DNA of 64,000 bases, from NCBI RefSeq assembly GCF_945859705.1, contig NC_079134.1, positions 161,855,718-161,919,717 on the forward strand. Reading direction: 5' to 3'. Positions 10,051 through 20,323 of this stretch are shown here, in pieces. Each line of letters starts with the position of its first letter. Position 1 is the first letter of the stretch. The translations under genes were made by a program, and so were the position numbers. The notes below the pieces were generated by a model, which did not search any database, was not told the DNA's origin, and saw nothing but the letters and a program-made list of their open reading frames with translations. This DNA comes from Episyrphus balteatus (lineage: Eukaryota; Arthropoda; Insecta; Diptera; Syrphidae).

Positions 10051-12874
10051 TTTTAATTTTTACTTGGAAACAAAAACAATGTTCCCACTGTTAATCTCAG
10101 TCCATCTGTCATCGCAAAATAAATTATCATTACGAGAGTTATTCCTTGAAATGCAGCATCACGATTGTAAGCCGCTCCGCATTCAACGCTGATTGGGTAA
10201 AAAATTTCGACACGTCCCGCTCGCATGATGGATGGCTGCGGATCAATATAATGTAATGCGCTCTTGAAATTATTGATTTTAGCGCGTTGTTTCATAGCTA
10301 ATTGAAGTGACTATTGCGAGCTAATTGCACATTTGCACAGGCACAGACACGGCCCATATTTTTTTATTCATTCACAAGTGCGATTTAATTGCAACGAACG
10401 CGCAAAAGTGCGTGAGAGTATGTTTGTGTGTTGGTTATCCCACGAACGCCATGATGGACGCCGCCGCAAACGATTTTAATTTTATTCAATCTGACTTGCG
10501 AATCTATTCATAAATGTGTGTGAATGATAAGATTTAATCTGGAGGTAATTAAAAAATACCAATCTTTCAGAAGTCCGTCAAAAAAATCTATATAATTTGA
10601 ATAAATTTATCAATTTTGCCGATGGCTGTTATTTGATTTTTTTTGTAAGTATTGGTTTATAAGAAGTTGAAGGCTTTTAACCTAATAATTTTGGCTTCAC
10701 TTTCATTTTGATTATAATCAAGGCTAGTTAGAATTTAAAAATTTATGTATGTGAAAACTTGACAAACTGTAAAAGATGTTTCAATCAAAACATTCACTCA
10801 TCAAACAAGCTGTCTTCAAGGATAACCTACAACTTCATATAAAACATCTGCAATATCTCAAACAAATCTGTAATTTCCTGGAAATCATATCTATGACATA
10901 TGAATTGAAATGATTGTGACGTTACAACATCAGACGAAGTCATATTTTCACGAGAGAGAGAGAGACGAATATGATGGACATGTTGATTTGAAACATGCGC
11001 CAGGAATGACGGCCTAATTAAAATCCTTCGTTCATACAGACTTTGACTGAAAGAAGACAACGCTCTGCTAGTTTGCGGATTTTAAAAGATTTTGATCTCA
11101 AGACTTTAGACATGTAACTTTCTGGCAGATACATGATTTGTTGATATGGCACTTCACTTCGGGTGGTTGTTCATTGCATCTTGAATGCACATACAGTTTG
11201 TTCGAATGAATAATGATAGAAGTTACAATGCGCACAACTTTAATATAAATCATATTTGAAGTTGTATTGAAAAAGATGAAAAGCTTTTGTCAACAAGAAA
11301 CAAGAAACCAATGTTAATTATTATGTCACTATTCAGTAATTTAATTAAAATAAATACTCAATGTGTAATGACTTATGAGATGACAAACATTTAACTTTTT
11401 TGCATGTAAACAGAATTAATGCATATTTCGCATAGTCTAGACGTAGAACTTTACATTTTTGTTAGATATACTTAAAGTCCTTTTTTTTCATAAAAAAAGA
11501 GTTGCCATGTTCTCAAACCTTATATTTTTCTTATCAATTTTTTTAAGTTTCTAGTTTTTGTCAATTTTCTGACAAGACAAGAACCTCATCAAAAATTTTT
11601 ACTTTAAGGCTTAGCCCTCATAAGTCAACCTCGAGATATAACTATTTCAAACGAGAATAAACTTTAACCCTCATAGGGCGCCATCTAGCGTCAAATAAAA
11701 ATCTGCAAAAATTAGGGCATTTTTTAAAATTATTTTGAAATAGTTTTTCCACTTAGAAACTTGATTCTTAAATAACGAAGGCCCTAATGTTGATATGCAG
11801 GAACACCTATTTATCTTAAATATTAAAATAATAAAATAAATAGTCGAAGAAAAAAACGAAACTCTCTTGTGTGAACTTGAAGGACAGCATATTATTTATT
11901 TAATGTACATTTTTTTTAAACAGAGTTTGTATGCCAGCTCTTTCGTTTATAAGAAATTGCCCATTAATATGTGGTTCCTGAAGTGATAGTTTGTTAATGG
12001 GCGCATTCAAGAATGTAGTGACTACGTAGTCGAATTTCAACTAGCTTTTGGAATGCGAATTTGCACTACAAAGCTAGTTGACAGGTGAAATAAAAAAAAT
12101 GTGTGTTTGAGTGTTTTAAATAGCTTTTTTCCTTATAATTCCTCAATTTCATAATTTATATTTACATACTGCACAATTAATTATATTTTATATGCTTTTT
12201 TCATCAATTCCACCAAAAAATTAAAATCAAAATATAATTGTTTCCATCAAACAGACAAAAACAGGGGGTGAATCACTGCGTCTTCGGTAATAAGTATGCT
12301 TCTCTCAGGGGCTCAAGAATATTTTATCGTTAATTCAGAATTTTTTGATATTTTATAAAAAAAAAAAAACAAATAAAAAAAAAAAAAAAAAAAAACACAC
12401 ACAAAAAGAAAATTTGATAACCATCTGGAATTCCACGAAAATTCTTATTTTTCAATTAAGAAAATTAAGTAAGGTTATATAACTTAATTTATTTTGTTAA
12501 AATGTAAGATTAATTCTATATTTTGGGTGTCTGTAGGTTTTGTATGAGCAGGGTTGTAAAAATTTCGTACTTTCTTTTTCTTACATTTAAGTGAATATTT
12601 TACAAATTTATTATTTTAAGAATAAATAAGAAAACTATGAAAAACAATACAAATTCCAAAATCGTAAACAAATATAATTATAATCTATCGGCATTCCAAT
12701 TTTTTTTTTAAATAACAACTAAATTGTTTATCCAGTAAAATCTAGATACAAAGATTACCCTCACGCAGCAGTTAAAATGGCATCCTCTTTCGTGAACTCA
12801 CCACAAACACAGATGATTTGTTCAAAAAAGTTTTCCGACTGATCATTGACTAATTACATTGTAGCAATGATAGA
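10051..12874. other. Non-coding DNA before the retrotransposon
   Basis: No supported gene. Minor features are a (GA)n run near 10951-10964, a T-rich/A-rich patchwork, and an A-rich low-complexity run at about 12358-12403. The retrotransposon target site TAGA is at 12871-12874. The open frames of 60-80 codons have no recognisable domain. Confidence 0.55.
12871..12874. repeat. 4-bp target-site duplication (left), TAGA
   Basis: TAGA directly precedes the 5' LTR and is repeated at 19244-19247 after the 3' LTR. Four-base duplications are normal for gypsy-group insect errantiviruses. Confidence 0.9.
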
Positions 12875-13270
12875 AGTTAACACGACACATTCCCATTCCC
12901 ATTCCCATTTACATTCCTACCCAACTTCCGTTGCTAACAATGCAGACACCTAATATTTGTTAATTTTGCAATTTCTTAGAAATTAAAACATTTACATTAA
13001 TCAACCTTTTGTCAATTCATCATTTTGTTTATTTTATTATCAAAAATATCATATTTGTTATTTGTTATGAAAAACATATTCTTATAATATTTTATTTGTT
13101 AATTTTGCAATTTCTTAGAAATTAAAACATTTACATTATTCAAGCTTTTGTCAATTCATCTTTTTGTATATTTTATAAATAGAAGTAAAAGAAATAATAA
13201 AGTCACTCTTTGTTAGTCCACCAAAGCAGTTGTGTTTTTTTTAAATCGAGTTATTACAACTTCGATAACT
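12875..13270 (+). repeat. 5' LTR
   Basis: This 396-bp repeat is identical to 18848-19243 except at one base. It starts AGTTAACAC and ends CGATAACT, giving 5-bp inverted ends. It holds a TATAAATA box at 13174-13181 and an AATAAA signal at 13196-13201. Near its start is a short run of CCCATT units (about 12889-12909). A segment of about 74 bp at 12954-13028 is repeated with few changes at 13093-13166, so the U3 region carries an internal duplication. Confidence 0.97.
13174..13181 (+). promoter_or_regulatory. TATA box of the 5' LTR
   Basis: TATAAATA lies about 20 bp before AATAAA (13196) and about 30 bp before the likely start region near TCACTC (13203-13208). A TATA box and poly(A) signal so close together imply a very short R region. 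The same pair is in the 3' LTR at 19147 and 19169. Confidence 0.65.
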
Positions 13271-13283
13271 GGCGCCCGAGCAG
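13270..13283 (+). other. Primer-binding site (tRNA-Lys type)
   Basis: TGGCGCCCGAGCAG overlaps the last base of the LTR. It is complementary to the 3' end of the tRNA-Lys type also used by lentiviruses, with one mismatch in the first 14 bases. Overlap of the primer site with the LTR end is known in gypsy-group elements. Confidence 0.8.
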
Positions 13284-13997
13284 CTCATTAGTGCGTAACA
13301 TAAGAACCGCATTAAGATCGCGTAACATAAGAACCGCGCGCCCGAAAAAAAAATTAGTTAAAAATTTAAAACACAAAAGCTTAAGAAAGCCGAGCAGATT
13401 TCTAAGTGCGTTACATAAGAACCGCATTAAGTACATCGCGTAACGAACCGCGTACCGGCAAAAAAGTAAAAGCTTAACACAACCGAACAAGTGAAAGTTC
13501 GAATTAATTTAAAAAACTTTCAATCTAGTGCGTAAAACATAAGAACCGCACCATAAAGTGTAGTGTAGTGCGAAAAGCACAGTGTACCTATACAAAAAAC
13601 TTTGTTGCATTCAAACCGTGGGACTACCCAGAAGAAACCGCACCCTAGTAGCTGACGCAAAAAGGAGAAAACCGGAACCCCAATGATGCAAATTATGCTG
13701 TAAGAACAACACAATTGAAGAATAAAAACAATATTCAAAATTACTTATTTAAAAAAATTATCATAAATATTATACCTATATAAATTTCGATAGAAAAAAT
13801 TATTAAATACCTTTATTTTTATAAAATTATTATTATTATTTGACTACTATATTTATACAATTGAATTCCAAGAAAAAGTTAATCTCATAAAAATCTTAAT
13901 ATAAAAATACTGTAAAAACAAAAAAATTTTCCAAAAAATCCTAACCAATTATACAAAAAATCCAATCCCACCCATTTTTTTATTGTTCCTTTCCAAA
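13271..13997 (+). other. Retrotransposon leader with repeated GTGCGTAACATAAGAACCGC unit
   Basis: This 727-bp untranslated region lies between the LTR and gag. The 20-base unit or a close variant occurs at 13291, 13319, 13406 and 13528, with a shortened form at 13438. A larger block containing CGAGCAG plus the unit (13277-13325) is repeated at 13391-13443. The second half (13740-13990) is very A/T-rich. In gypsy the equivalent region holds the Su(Hw) insulator. I do not recognise Su(Hw) sites here, so packaging, regulatory or insulator roles are all open. Confidence 0.8.
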
Positions 13998-15206
13998 ATG
14001 CCTGTCACACTGGAAGAATTATCTGAGCAAATAAAACAGCTGGTTGGTGCTGTAAATCAGAACATTGAACAAATTAAATTGGTGAACAATCGTGTACACC
14101 AGCTCGAAAGTAGGATTACACCTCCTCAAAATCCTTCCAATACTACCACTTCACCAATTCCCAAAACTGAACAGGACCTTTTAGATATAAGAAAATTACC
14201 TGACTGCGTAAGAGACCTTCAAATTTTTGATGGAAATGCAGTACAGTACGTTTCTTGGATCCACAATGTGGAGTCCATACTAAACGATTACCAAATCGTT
14301 AAGAATAAACCTATCTACAGGGCAATATTACAACATATTAGGCAAAAAGTAAGAGGCCCGGCCGATGCCGCCCTCATATCTTATAACATATTTGACGAAG
14401 ATTGGCAGACAATCAAAAAATGTCTGTCACTGCACTACGCTGACAAACGTGATTCTAGAACTTTAGAACACGAACTAAATAGAATGACCCAAGCGAATAA
14501 AACCATCGACGAATTTTATGCGCGGGTCAACCATCAATTGTCCCTTCTTATAAACAAAATCAAAACGGAAGATTATTCTCAGGAGACCATAACGGCCCTG
14601 ACAGAGAATTATAGGAACAGAGCTTTAGACATTTTTGTCCGAGGTCTCAATGGTGACGTATCAAAAATGCTAATGATTCAGAAACCTCAAACCCTTCCAG
14701 AGGCTTATACCTCTTGTTTAGAATTTCAAAACCTTAACTTTAGAAACTTTTCAATACATAAGAAAAATTTTAGCAACAATATTACTGCTCCTATAAACCA
14801 AATGAATAACAACCAGCATTATGTAAAACCAATATGGAATAGCTCACCTCCTCCAAGACCAACATGGAACAGCTCACCCCCTCCTAGACCAACTAATCCA
14901 AAACCCCCACAGCCTATGGACGTGGACAAATCTATTCAAAGTCGTCAAATCAACTATATGAACCGACCTGAAAATAATATAATGCCAAAAAGATTTAATG
15001 GATCTGATAATCTTCCGAGGAAGCAACAACGTCTCTTTGCAACAAACGTTATCGCAGATCAAGACACTATAGATGAAGACGAAGAGGATCCATTGAACGA
15101 GGAATATTTCAAAGCATACCAAGAAACTTGGGATGACGATGGCAATAATGACGATTTAGCAGAGCTAAATTTTACAACGGAAGCCTCTCTAGCGTACCAT
15201 ACCTAG
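13998..15206 (+). CDS. Gag polyprotein of the LTR retrotransposon
   Basis: A 402-residue open frame. I start it at the ATG at 13998, where CCAAAATG is a fair initiation context; an upstream in-frame TTG at 13983 is unlikely to be used. The N-terminal ~45 residues look like a short coiled coil rich in E, Q, I and L. A capsid-like region follows (WIHNVESIL near residue 90). Near residues 279-298 is a proline-rich tandem repeat of WNSSPPPRPT, and the C-terminus is acidic. There is no CCHC zinc knuckle, which is usual for errantivirus Gag. It would form the particle shell and bind genomic RNA. The frame is intact and ends inside the start of pol. Confidence 0.9.
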   Translation: MPVTLEELSEQIKQLVGAVNQNIEQIKLVNNRVHQLESRITPPQNPSNTTTSPIPKTEQDLLDIRKLPDCVRDLQIFDGNAVQYVSWIHNVESILNDYQIVKNKPIYRAILQHIRQKVRGPADAALISYNIFDEDWQTIKKCLSLHYADKRDSRTLEHELNRMTQANKTIDEFYARVNHQLSLLINKIKTEDYSQETITALTENYRNRALDIFVRGLNGDVSKMLMIQKPQTLPEAYTSCLEFQNLNFRNFSIHKKNFSNNITAPINQMNNNQHYVKPIWNSSPPPRPTWNSSPPPRPTNPKPPQPMDVDKSIQSRQINYMNRPENNIMPKRFNGSDNLPRKQQRLFATNVIADQDTIDEDEEDPLNEEYFKAYQETWDDDGNNDDLAELNFTTEASLAYHT

Positions 15207-18200
15207 AGTATGTTACTAGAGATGGTGAAGTATTAAAATTCTTGATAGATACTGGAGCTAACAAAAACTTTGTATCTGAAAGAATTGCTTACAATTGTAA
15301 ACCAGTCACTTCTCCATTCAAAATACAATCCGCTACCGGACAACTACAAATAAATCGTAAAATTAGTGCCCAATTTTTTAAACCTATCGGCAATAATACC
15401 TCTTTTGACTTTTTTGTCCTTCCAGGACTCAAATCATTTGACGGCATTATTGGTGATGATACCCTCAAACAATTAGAGGCTGTAATAGACAGAAAAAACA
15501 ATATGCTTATTTTAGCCCCAAACATTAAAATTAATCTCAAAGAAAAACAATCAAAAGAAGTAAATAATATCCAAACTGATATAAACCCTGAAAATTATAT
15601 TCAAAACCTTTTATGCAAATATGAAAAACTTTTCGGACCAATCTCAGACAGTGGTACAATAGATACCAGCGTTCGTGCTGAAATACGAACTACTTCATCC
15701 GAACCTATATACACAAAATCATACCCTTACCCCGCTAACCTAAGAGCAGAAGTCGAAGCTCAAATCAGCAAAATGCTTTCTGATGGTGTTATAAGACCAT
15801 CTAAAAGTCCTTTCAATTCTCCACTTTGGATTGTTCCAAAGAAACCCAACTCTGCAGGCGAAAGACAATATAGGCTTGTTATTGACTTCAAACGACTGAA
15901 TGCAATAACAATTGCTGATGCTTATCCGATTCCGGACATAACAAATACTCTTGCAAGTTTAGGGGAAAGTAAATACTTCACGACCCTTGATCTTACGTCT
16001 GGCTTTCACCAGATTAAGATGAAAGAAAGTGACATAGCAAAGACTGCATTTTCAACAGCAAATGGCAAATATGAGTTTACTCGTCTGCCATTCGGGTTAA
16101 AAAACGCACCCGCTATATTCCAACGCATGATTAACGACGTTCTTAAACCTCTTATAGGCAAAATATGCTATGTCTATATAGACGATATAATCGTCTTCGG
16201 CAAAAGTATATCTGATCATTTGAACAATCTTGAGCAAGTTTTATCGTATCTTGATAAGGCAAATCTTAGAGTGAACTTAGAGAAATCAAAGTTCCTAAGA
16301 ACTCAAGTTAATTTCTTGGGTTATATAATCAATCAAGAAGGAATTCGGGCAGATCCTGAAAAAATAGCAGCAATCCAAAAGATTCCACCCCCAAAAAATC
16401 TTAAAGAACTAAAAAGCTTTTTAGGTCTCGCGTCCTACTATAGGAAGTTTATTAAAGATTACGCTAAATTAGCAAAACCTTTAACCAATATAACAAGAGG
16501 CGAAAACGCCCAAATTAAAGCAAATCAGTCGAAAAAAGTCGAAGTCCATCTTGACGATCAAGCGTTAAACGCATTTAAATGCCTCAAGGACATGCTTATA
16601 TCTTCGGATATTCTTATATTCCCCAATTTTGAGAAACCTTTTATTCTTACAACCGATGCCTCCAACTACGCCATCGGAGCTGTCCTCTCGCAAGGCGAAA
16701 TCGGGAAAGAAAGACCCATTACATTTATATCTAGATCTCTAACCGAGACAGAAGAGGGGTACTCAACTATCGAAAAGGAGATGCTAGCGATAATATGGTC
16801 CCTCGATAAATTAAGAACATATCTTTACGGAGCCAAAAATATAAAAATCTTTACAGACCATCAGCCGCTAACGTTCGCGCTGAGTAATCGCAATACTAAC
16901 GCAAAACTAAAAAGATGGAAGTCAAGAATAGAGGAGTATGGTGGTATTCTTGTCTATAAGCCTGGACGATCAAATGTCGTCGCAGACGCACTGTCGCGAC
17001 TCCCCGTGCTTAATATTATAACTTCATCCTCTGGAACTCAACACAGTGCTGAAGAAGATAGTAGTGATCTTATACCGCACTGCGAAGCACCTATTAACGT
17101 TTTTAGAAACCAACTTATCTTTTCCGAAGGCAATGAAATGACATGCTACGAAGAACCTCACCCAAAATATCAAAGACATTATATCAAGCTGCACTCTTAT
17201 GACGAAGAAACTCTTACAAAATTCTTAAAGGAAAAATTAAATCCTAATATACTTAATGGTATCAAAATTCCAAAAAAATTCATTCCACTTTTACAAGAAA
17301 TTTATAAAGCCTCATTTAGCCAATATAAAATAAGAATTACACAAAGAATAGTCACAGATATAAATAAGGAAGAAAATAAATTTAACATAATACAAGAAGA
17401 ACATAAACGAGCTCATAGAAATTATATCGAAAATAAAAACCAAATTCTTGAAAAATATTACTTCCCTCAAATGACTAAATTAATTAAAAATTTCGTTAAT
17501 TCCTGTAACGTTTGTCGCTCGAACAAATACGATCGTCACCCCCCTAAACCTCATCTTCAGCCCACCCCTATTCCATCGTATCCAACCGAAATTCTACACA
17601 TGGACATCATAGAATTTAAAAAAGAAAAATTCATAACCTGTGTAGATAAATTCTCCAAATTTACGAAATTTTTCCATATCAAAAACAAATCCGCTTTACA
17701 CATCCGGAATAGAATAATAAAATTGATTCATTTCTTCACTGCTCCTAAGATTTTAGTAACAGACAATGAAAGCAGTTTTATAAGTCCAATAGTTCTAAAT
17801 TATATTGAAGGTCTTGGCATAAACGTTTACCTAGCCCCTCCACAAAAAAGCGAAGTTAACGGAACAATAGAAAGAGTACACTCAACTATTATTGAAATAA
17901 TAAGATGTCTTCAACAAGAATTTCCAGACTTAACTGTTAAGGAAATTGTTAACATTGCTACAGATAGATACAATAACTCAATCCATTCGGTAACCAAGAG
18001 AAAACCTGCCGATATTTTTTTCGGACGGTCACAAAGAATTAATTACCAGAACCTACTTGATTTTAAAAATATAGTTAATACAGATCTTAAATACGAAATC
18101 ATTCGTAACCAAAAAAACCAACTTAATAGGCATAACAAAAAAAGGTCACCACCAGAAAACTATAAACATGGTGAAACTGTCTTTAAAAGAGACAAACAAA

Positions 18201-18331
18201 TAAAAAGCAAAGATAAACCAGTTTACCATAAAGAAACTGTAGGATTAGATAATAAAGTAACAATAACAACAACCAACGGAAAACGAATTCATAAATCGCA
18301 CCTTAAAAACATACCTTCTATTACAGATTAA
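15152..18331 (+). CDS. Pol polyprotein: protease, reverse transcriptase, RNase H, integrase
   Basis: The frame opens at 15152 just after a TGA and overlaps gag by 55 bp in the -1 frame, giving 1059 codons. Visible motifs in order: protease DTGA (codons 33-36, nt 15248-15259); reverse transcriptase with TLDL and the catalytic YIDD (GACGAT at 16181-16186); RNase H with TDAS and FTDHQPL; and integrase with an HX3H-CX2C zinc finger (HKRAH, CNVC) and a DDE triad (MDII, VTDNES, GTIERV) whose last spacing is exactly 35 residues. The C-terminus is basic. No stop or frameshift breaks it. It makes and integrates the cDNA. Translation probably needs -1 frameshifting from gag. Confidence 0.95.
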   Translation, partial: RFSRAKFYNGSLSSVPYLEYVTRDGEVLKFLIDTGANKNFVSERIAYNCKPVTSPFKIQSATGQLQINRKISAQFFKPIGNNTSFDFFVLPGLKSFDGIIGDDTLKQLEAVIDRKNNMLILAPNIKINLKEKQSKEVNNIQTDINPENYIQNLLCKYEKLFGPISDSGTIDTSVRAEIRTTSSEPIYTKSYPYPANLRAEVEAQISKMLSDGVIRPSKSPFNSPLWIVPKKPNSAGERQYRLVIDFKRLNAITIADAYPIPDITNTLASLGESKYFTTLDLTSGFHQIKMKESDIAKTAFSTANGKYEFTRLPFGLKNAPAIFQRMINDVLKPLIGKICYVYIDDIIVFGKSISDHLNNLEQVLSYLDKANLRVNLEKSKFLRTQVNFLGYIINQEGIRADPEKIAAIQKIPPPKNLKELKSFLGLASYYRKFIKDYAKLAKPLTNITRGENAQIKANQSKKVEVHLDDQALNAFKCLKDMLISSDILIFPNFEKPFILTTDASNYAIGAVLSQGEIGKERPITFISRSLTETEEGYSTIEKEMLAIIWSLDKLRTYLYGAKNIKIFTDHQPLTFALSNRNTNAKLKRWKSRIEEYGGILVYKPGRSNVVADALSRLPVLNIITSSSGTQHSAEEDSSDLIPHCEAPINVFRNQLIFSEGNEMTCYEEPHPKYQRHYIKLHSYDEETLTKFLKEKLNPNILNGIKIPKKFIPLLQEIYKASFSQYKIRITQRIVTDINKEENKFNIIQEEHKRAHRNYIENKNQILEKYYFPQMTKLIKNFVNSCNVCRSNKYDRHPPKPHLQPTPIPSYPTEILHMDIIEFKKEKFITCVDKFSKFTKFFHIKNKSALHIRNRIIKLIHFFTAPKILVTDNESSFISPIVLNYIEGLGINVYLAPPQKSEVNGTIERVHSTIIEIIRCLQQEFPDLTVKEIVNIATDRYNNSIHSVTKRKPADIFFGRSQRINYQNLLDFKNIVNTDLKYEIIRNQKNQLNRHNKKRSPPENYKHGETVFKRDKQIKSKDKPVYHKETVGLDNKVTITTTNGKRIHKSHLKNIPSITD
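15167..15173 (+). promoter_or_regulatory. Candidate -1 ribosomal frameshift heptamer
   Basis: A AAT TTT, read in the gag frame, fits the X XXY YYZ slippery pattern. It lies in the 55-bp gag/pol overlap, after the TGA that closes the pol frame upstream. Slipping back one base here would continue directly into the protease. I did not identify a downstream pseudoknot. Confidence 0.6.
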
Positions 18332-18816
18332 ATTGCATCCTCTGTGTGGGAGCAATAGTCAATATCTACGAATACCAAAGTCCACTCGTCGCAATCAAAC
18401 AAGGAAACGGAAAAATGACCACAGGAAACTATAAAATCATTCATTTTATTAATCTTACAATGTTCGAAGAAGTCATTAGTAAAATTAATACGGACATCAA
18501 CCATTATATTCCTAAAAACAGCCTTTTCCTACCGCAAATAAAACTCGACCTACAATACCTACACAAACTTCATCTAGACAACGTAGAAAAACTTTCCTTT
18601 ATTTCTTCAAACAGTAAACTATTCCTAACTTCAAACCTAACTATTCTGCTCATAGGGGCAACAATCAACTTAATTCTGTTCATCTTTTTGAAAAAACAGT
18701 CAAAAAACAAGAAAAAACTCCAACTTTCCTCATTTGAACCTTTAAAATTAAACATCCCAGTAGTTGATCCAAACTCCCAAGTTAATCCACTAGAACAAAT
18801 TAATCTCAAAATCTAA
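18307..18816 (+). pseudogene. Internally deleted env remnant
   Basis: The frame opens at 18307 and has no ATG near its start, so expression would need splicing. ACCTTCTATTACAG (18313-18326) is a good 3' splice site just before a hydrophobic, signal-like stretch. Downstream is a GNGKMTTGNYKI segment (about 18397-18432), like the start of gypsy-group envelope proteins. Near the end is one transmembrane segment (about 18634-18690) with a basic stretch (KKQSKNKKK) and a tail. Envelope proteins of this group usually run to about 450-500 residues. Only about 160 codons are here, and no furin-type cleavage site or fusion-peptide region is seen. It looks like two preserved ends around a lost middle. 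It could instead be a short accessory protein that is still translated. Confidence 0.7.
18313..18326 (+). promoter_or_regulatory. Candidate 3' splice site for the subgenomic (env-type) mRNA
   Basis: A pyrimidine-rich stretch ending in TTACAG sits at the very end of pol, 20 bases before the signal-like hydrophobic codons of the env remnant. This is where gypsy-group elements place their env acceptor. The matching donor was not located. Confidence 0.45.
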
Positions 18817-18836
18817 TCTACGAGACGCAGATACTT

Positions 18837-18847
18837 AAGAAAGGGGG
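18837..18847 (+). other. Polypurine tract
   Basis: AAGAAAGGGGG directly abuts the 3' LTR at 18848. It is the plus-strand DNA priming site of the element. Confidence 0.9.
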
Positions 18848-19243
18848 AGTTAACACTACACATTCCCATTCCCATTCCCATTTACATTCCTACCCAACTT
18901 CCGTTGCTAACAATGCAGACACCTAATATTTGTTAATTTTGCAATTTCTTAGAAATTAAAACATTTACATTAATCAACCTTTTGTCAATTCATCATTTTG
19001 TTTATTTTATTATCAAAAATATCATATTTGTTATTTGTTATGAAAAACATATTCTTATAATATTTTATTTGTTAATTTTGCAATTTCTTAGAAATTAAAA
19101 CATTTACATTATTCAAGCTTTTGTCAATTCATCTTTTTGTATATTTTATAAATAGAAGTAAAAGAAATAATAAAGTCACTCTTTGTTAGTCCACCAAAGC
19201 AGTTGTGTTTTTTTTAAATCGAGTTATTACAACTTCGATAACT
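18848..19243 (+). repeat. 3' LTR
   Basis: 395 of 396 positions are identical to the 5' LTR. The single difference is T at 18857 in place of G at 12884. The TATA box is at 19147-19154 and the poly(A) signal at 19169-19174. It ends CGATAACT and is followed by the TAGA duplication. Confidence 0.97.
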
Positions 19244-19247
19244 TAGA
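19244..19247. repeat. 4-bp target-site duplication (right), TAGA
   Basis: A copy of 12871-12874 directly after the 3' LTR. Confidence 0.9.
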
Positions 19248-20323
19248 TTTTCGTGCAATTAATTGCTAATTAGCCAATATCTCTGCAATTAAATGGTCAA
19301 TACTTTAGACTTTTGACGTTATGTTTGTGGCCAAAGTACGACCACACGTTTGCCGACACAAAAATAGTATCATTTTACAGAATTCAATCTGTCAAAGAAA
19401 TCGCTGTCATTTTCACAACTTTAATTGCTTGATAAAATGATTGAAAATTGATCTATTGCCTTAACCATCCATATAAATTTCCTCTCTACAACACTTCTTG
19501 GCGGTAACACATAAATTGTGTCACGATCACAAAAGAAAAAAATAAAAGTCATAGGAACTCTTTTTTTTTTTTTGTCTCCTTAAGTGTGCATTTTCATACC
19601 TTGCAAGTTACAACAGCAGCATCAGTCAAAAGATTAGACATGGACAAGAGTCATGTGATGTGAGTGAATGCAAGCAAAGTAACCTTAGTAGGTTTTTATT
19701 TATAATATACTCGACCCGTATATGGAAAAGGTTCCCTTTTTAATCCATGAATCGTGCACACGAGTTACGTTGGTTTTTCATCATATGCAAAAAAAAAAAA
19801 AAAACAAAAAAAAAAACTGCAACTTCCAATGCGCCATAATAGAAACTTTAACCCGGGTTTATAGATAATGATGCTGGTGCAAGGTATCTTGTCAAATTAT
19901 CTAACTACCATAGTTACTCGTGAGTTTCTGATATATCCCTAAGGCATTAAGTGACGACGTTAGTTTTTAAACCCAGACAGGCAACAACTTTCCTTCAGAC
20001 ATATCGACATCGTAGGAGTAGACAAAAATGGCGGGTAAAGAGATTGTTTTGACTCGTCACGAAATACAGCAATTTCGGATATGTTCAATAGTAAATTAGA
20101 CGTCTTAATTAGAGATATTTAGACACTGATTATTTATTTGTCTACATGAATCGCTAGAGGACCTAAGTTTACTTCATAGCCATAGCCAAATAAAAAAGTT
20201 GCCTCTATAAGAAAGATAACATCGAAGTTACCTACTTGAAGTATTTAGGACTATAGAGAATTAAGTAAACTTGAATTGGGTACCTTAAATAAATTTCATC
20301 CGTCTACCACTAATTTTCTAAAA
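19248..20323. other. Non-coding DNA, nothing recognised
   Basis: AT-rich with a T run near 19560-19572 and A runs near 19789-19815. No gene or repeat family was identified. Confidence 0.5.

Larger units (their letters stand above)
12875..19243 (+). mobile_element. Complete errantivirus-type LTR retrotransposon (Ty3/gypsy order)
   Basis: A 6369-bp element with, in order: a 396-bp LTR; a lysine-tRNA-type primer site; a long leader; gag; pol in the -1 frame (protease, reverse transcriptase, RNase H, integrase); a short env remnant; a polypurine tract; and a second 396-bp LTR. The LTR ends AGTTA...TAACT and the 4-bp duplication fit the insect gypsy/17.6/297 group. The LTRs differ at one position (G at 12884, T at 18857), so the insertion is recent. 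gag and pol are unbroken, so the copy may be mobile. env appears internally deleted, which fits an intracellular rather than an infectious life cycle. Confidence 0.96.

Noticed and set aside
14874..15540. Minus-strand frames of about 80 codons inside gag and pol
   Set aside because: Antisense shadows of the retrotransposon genes.
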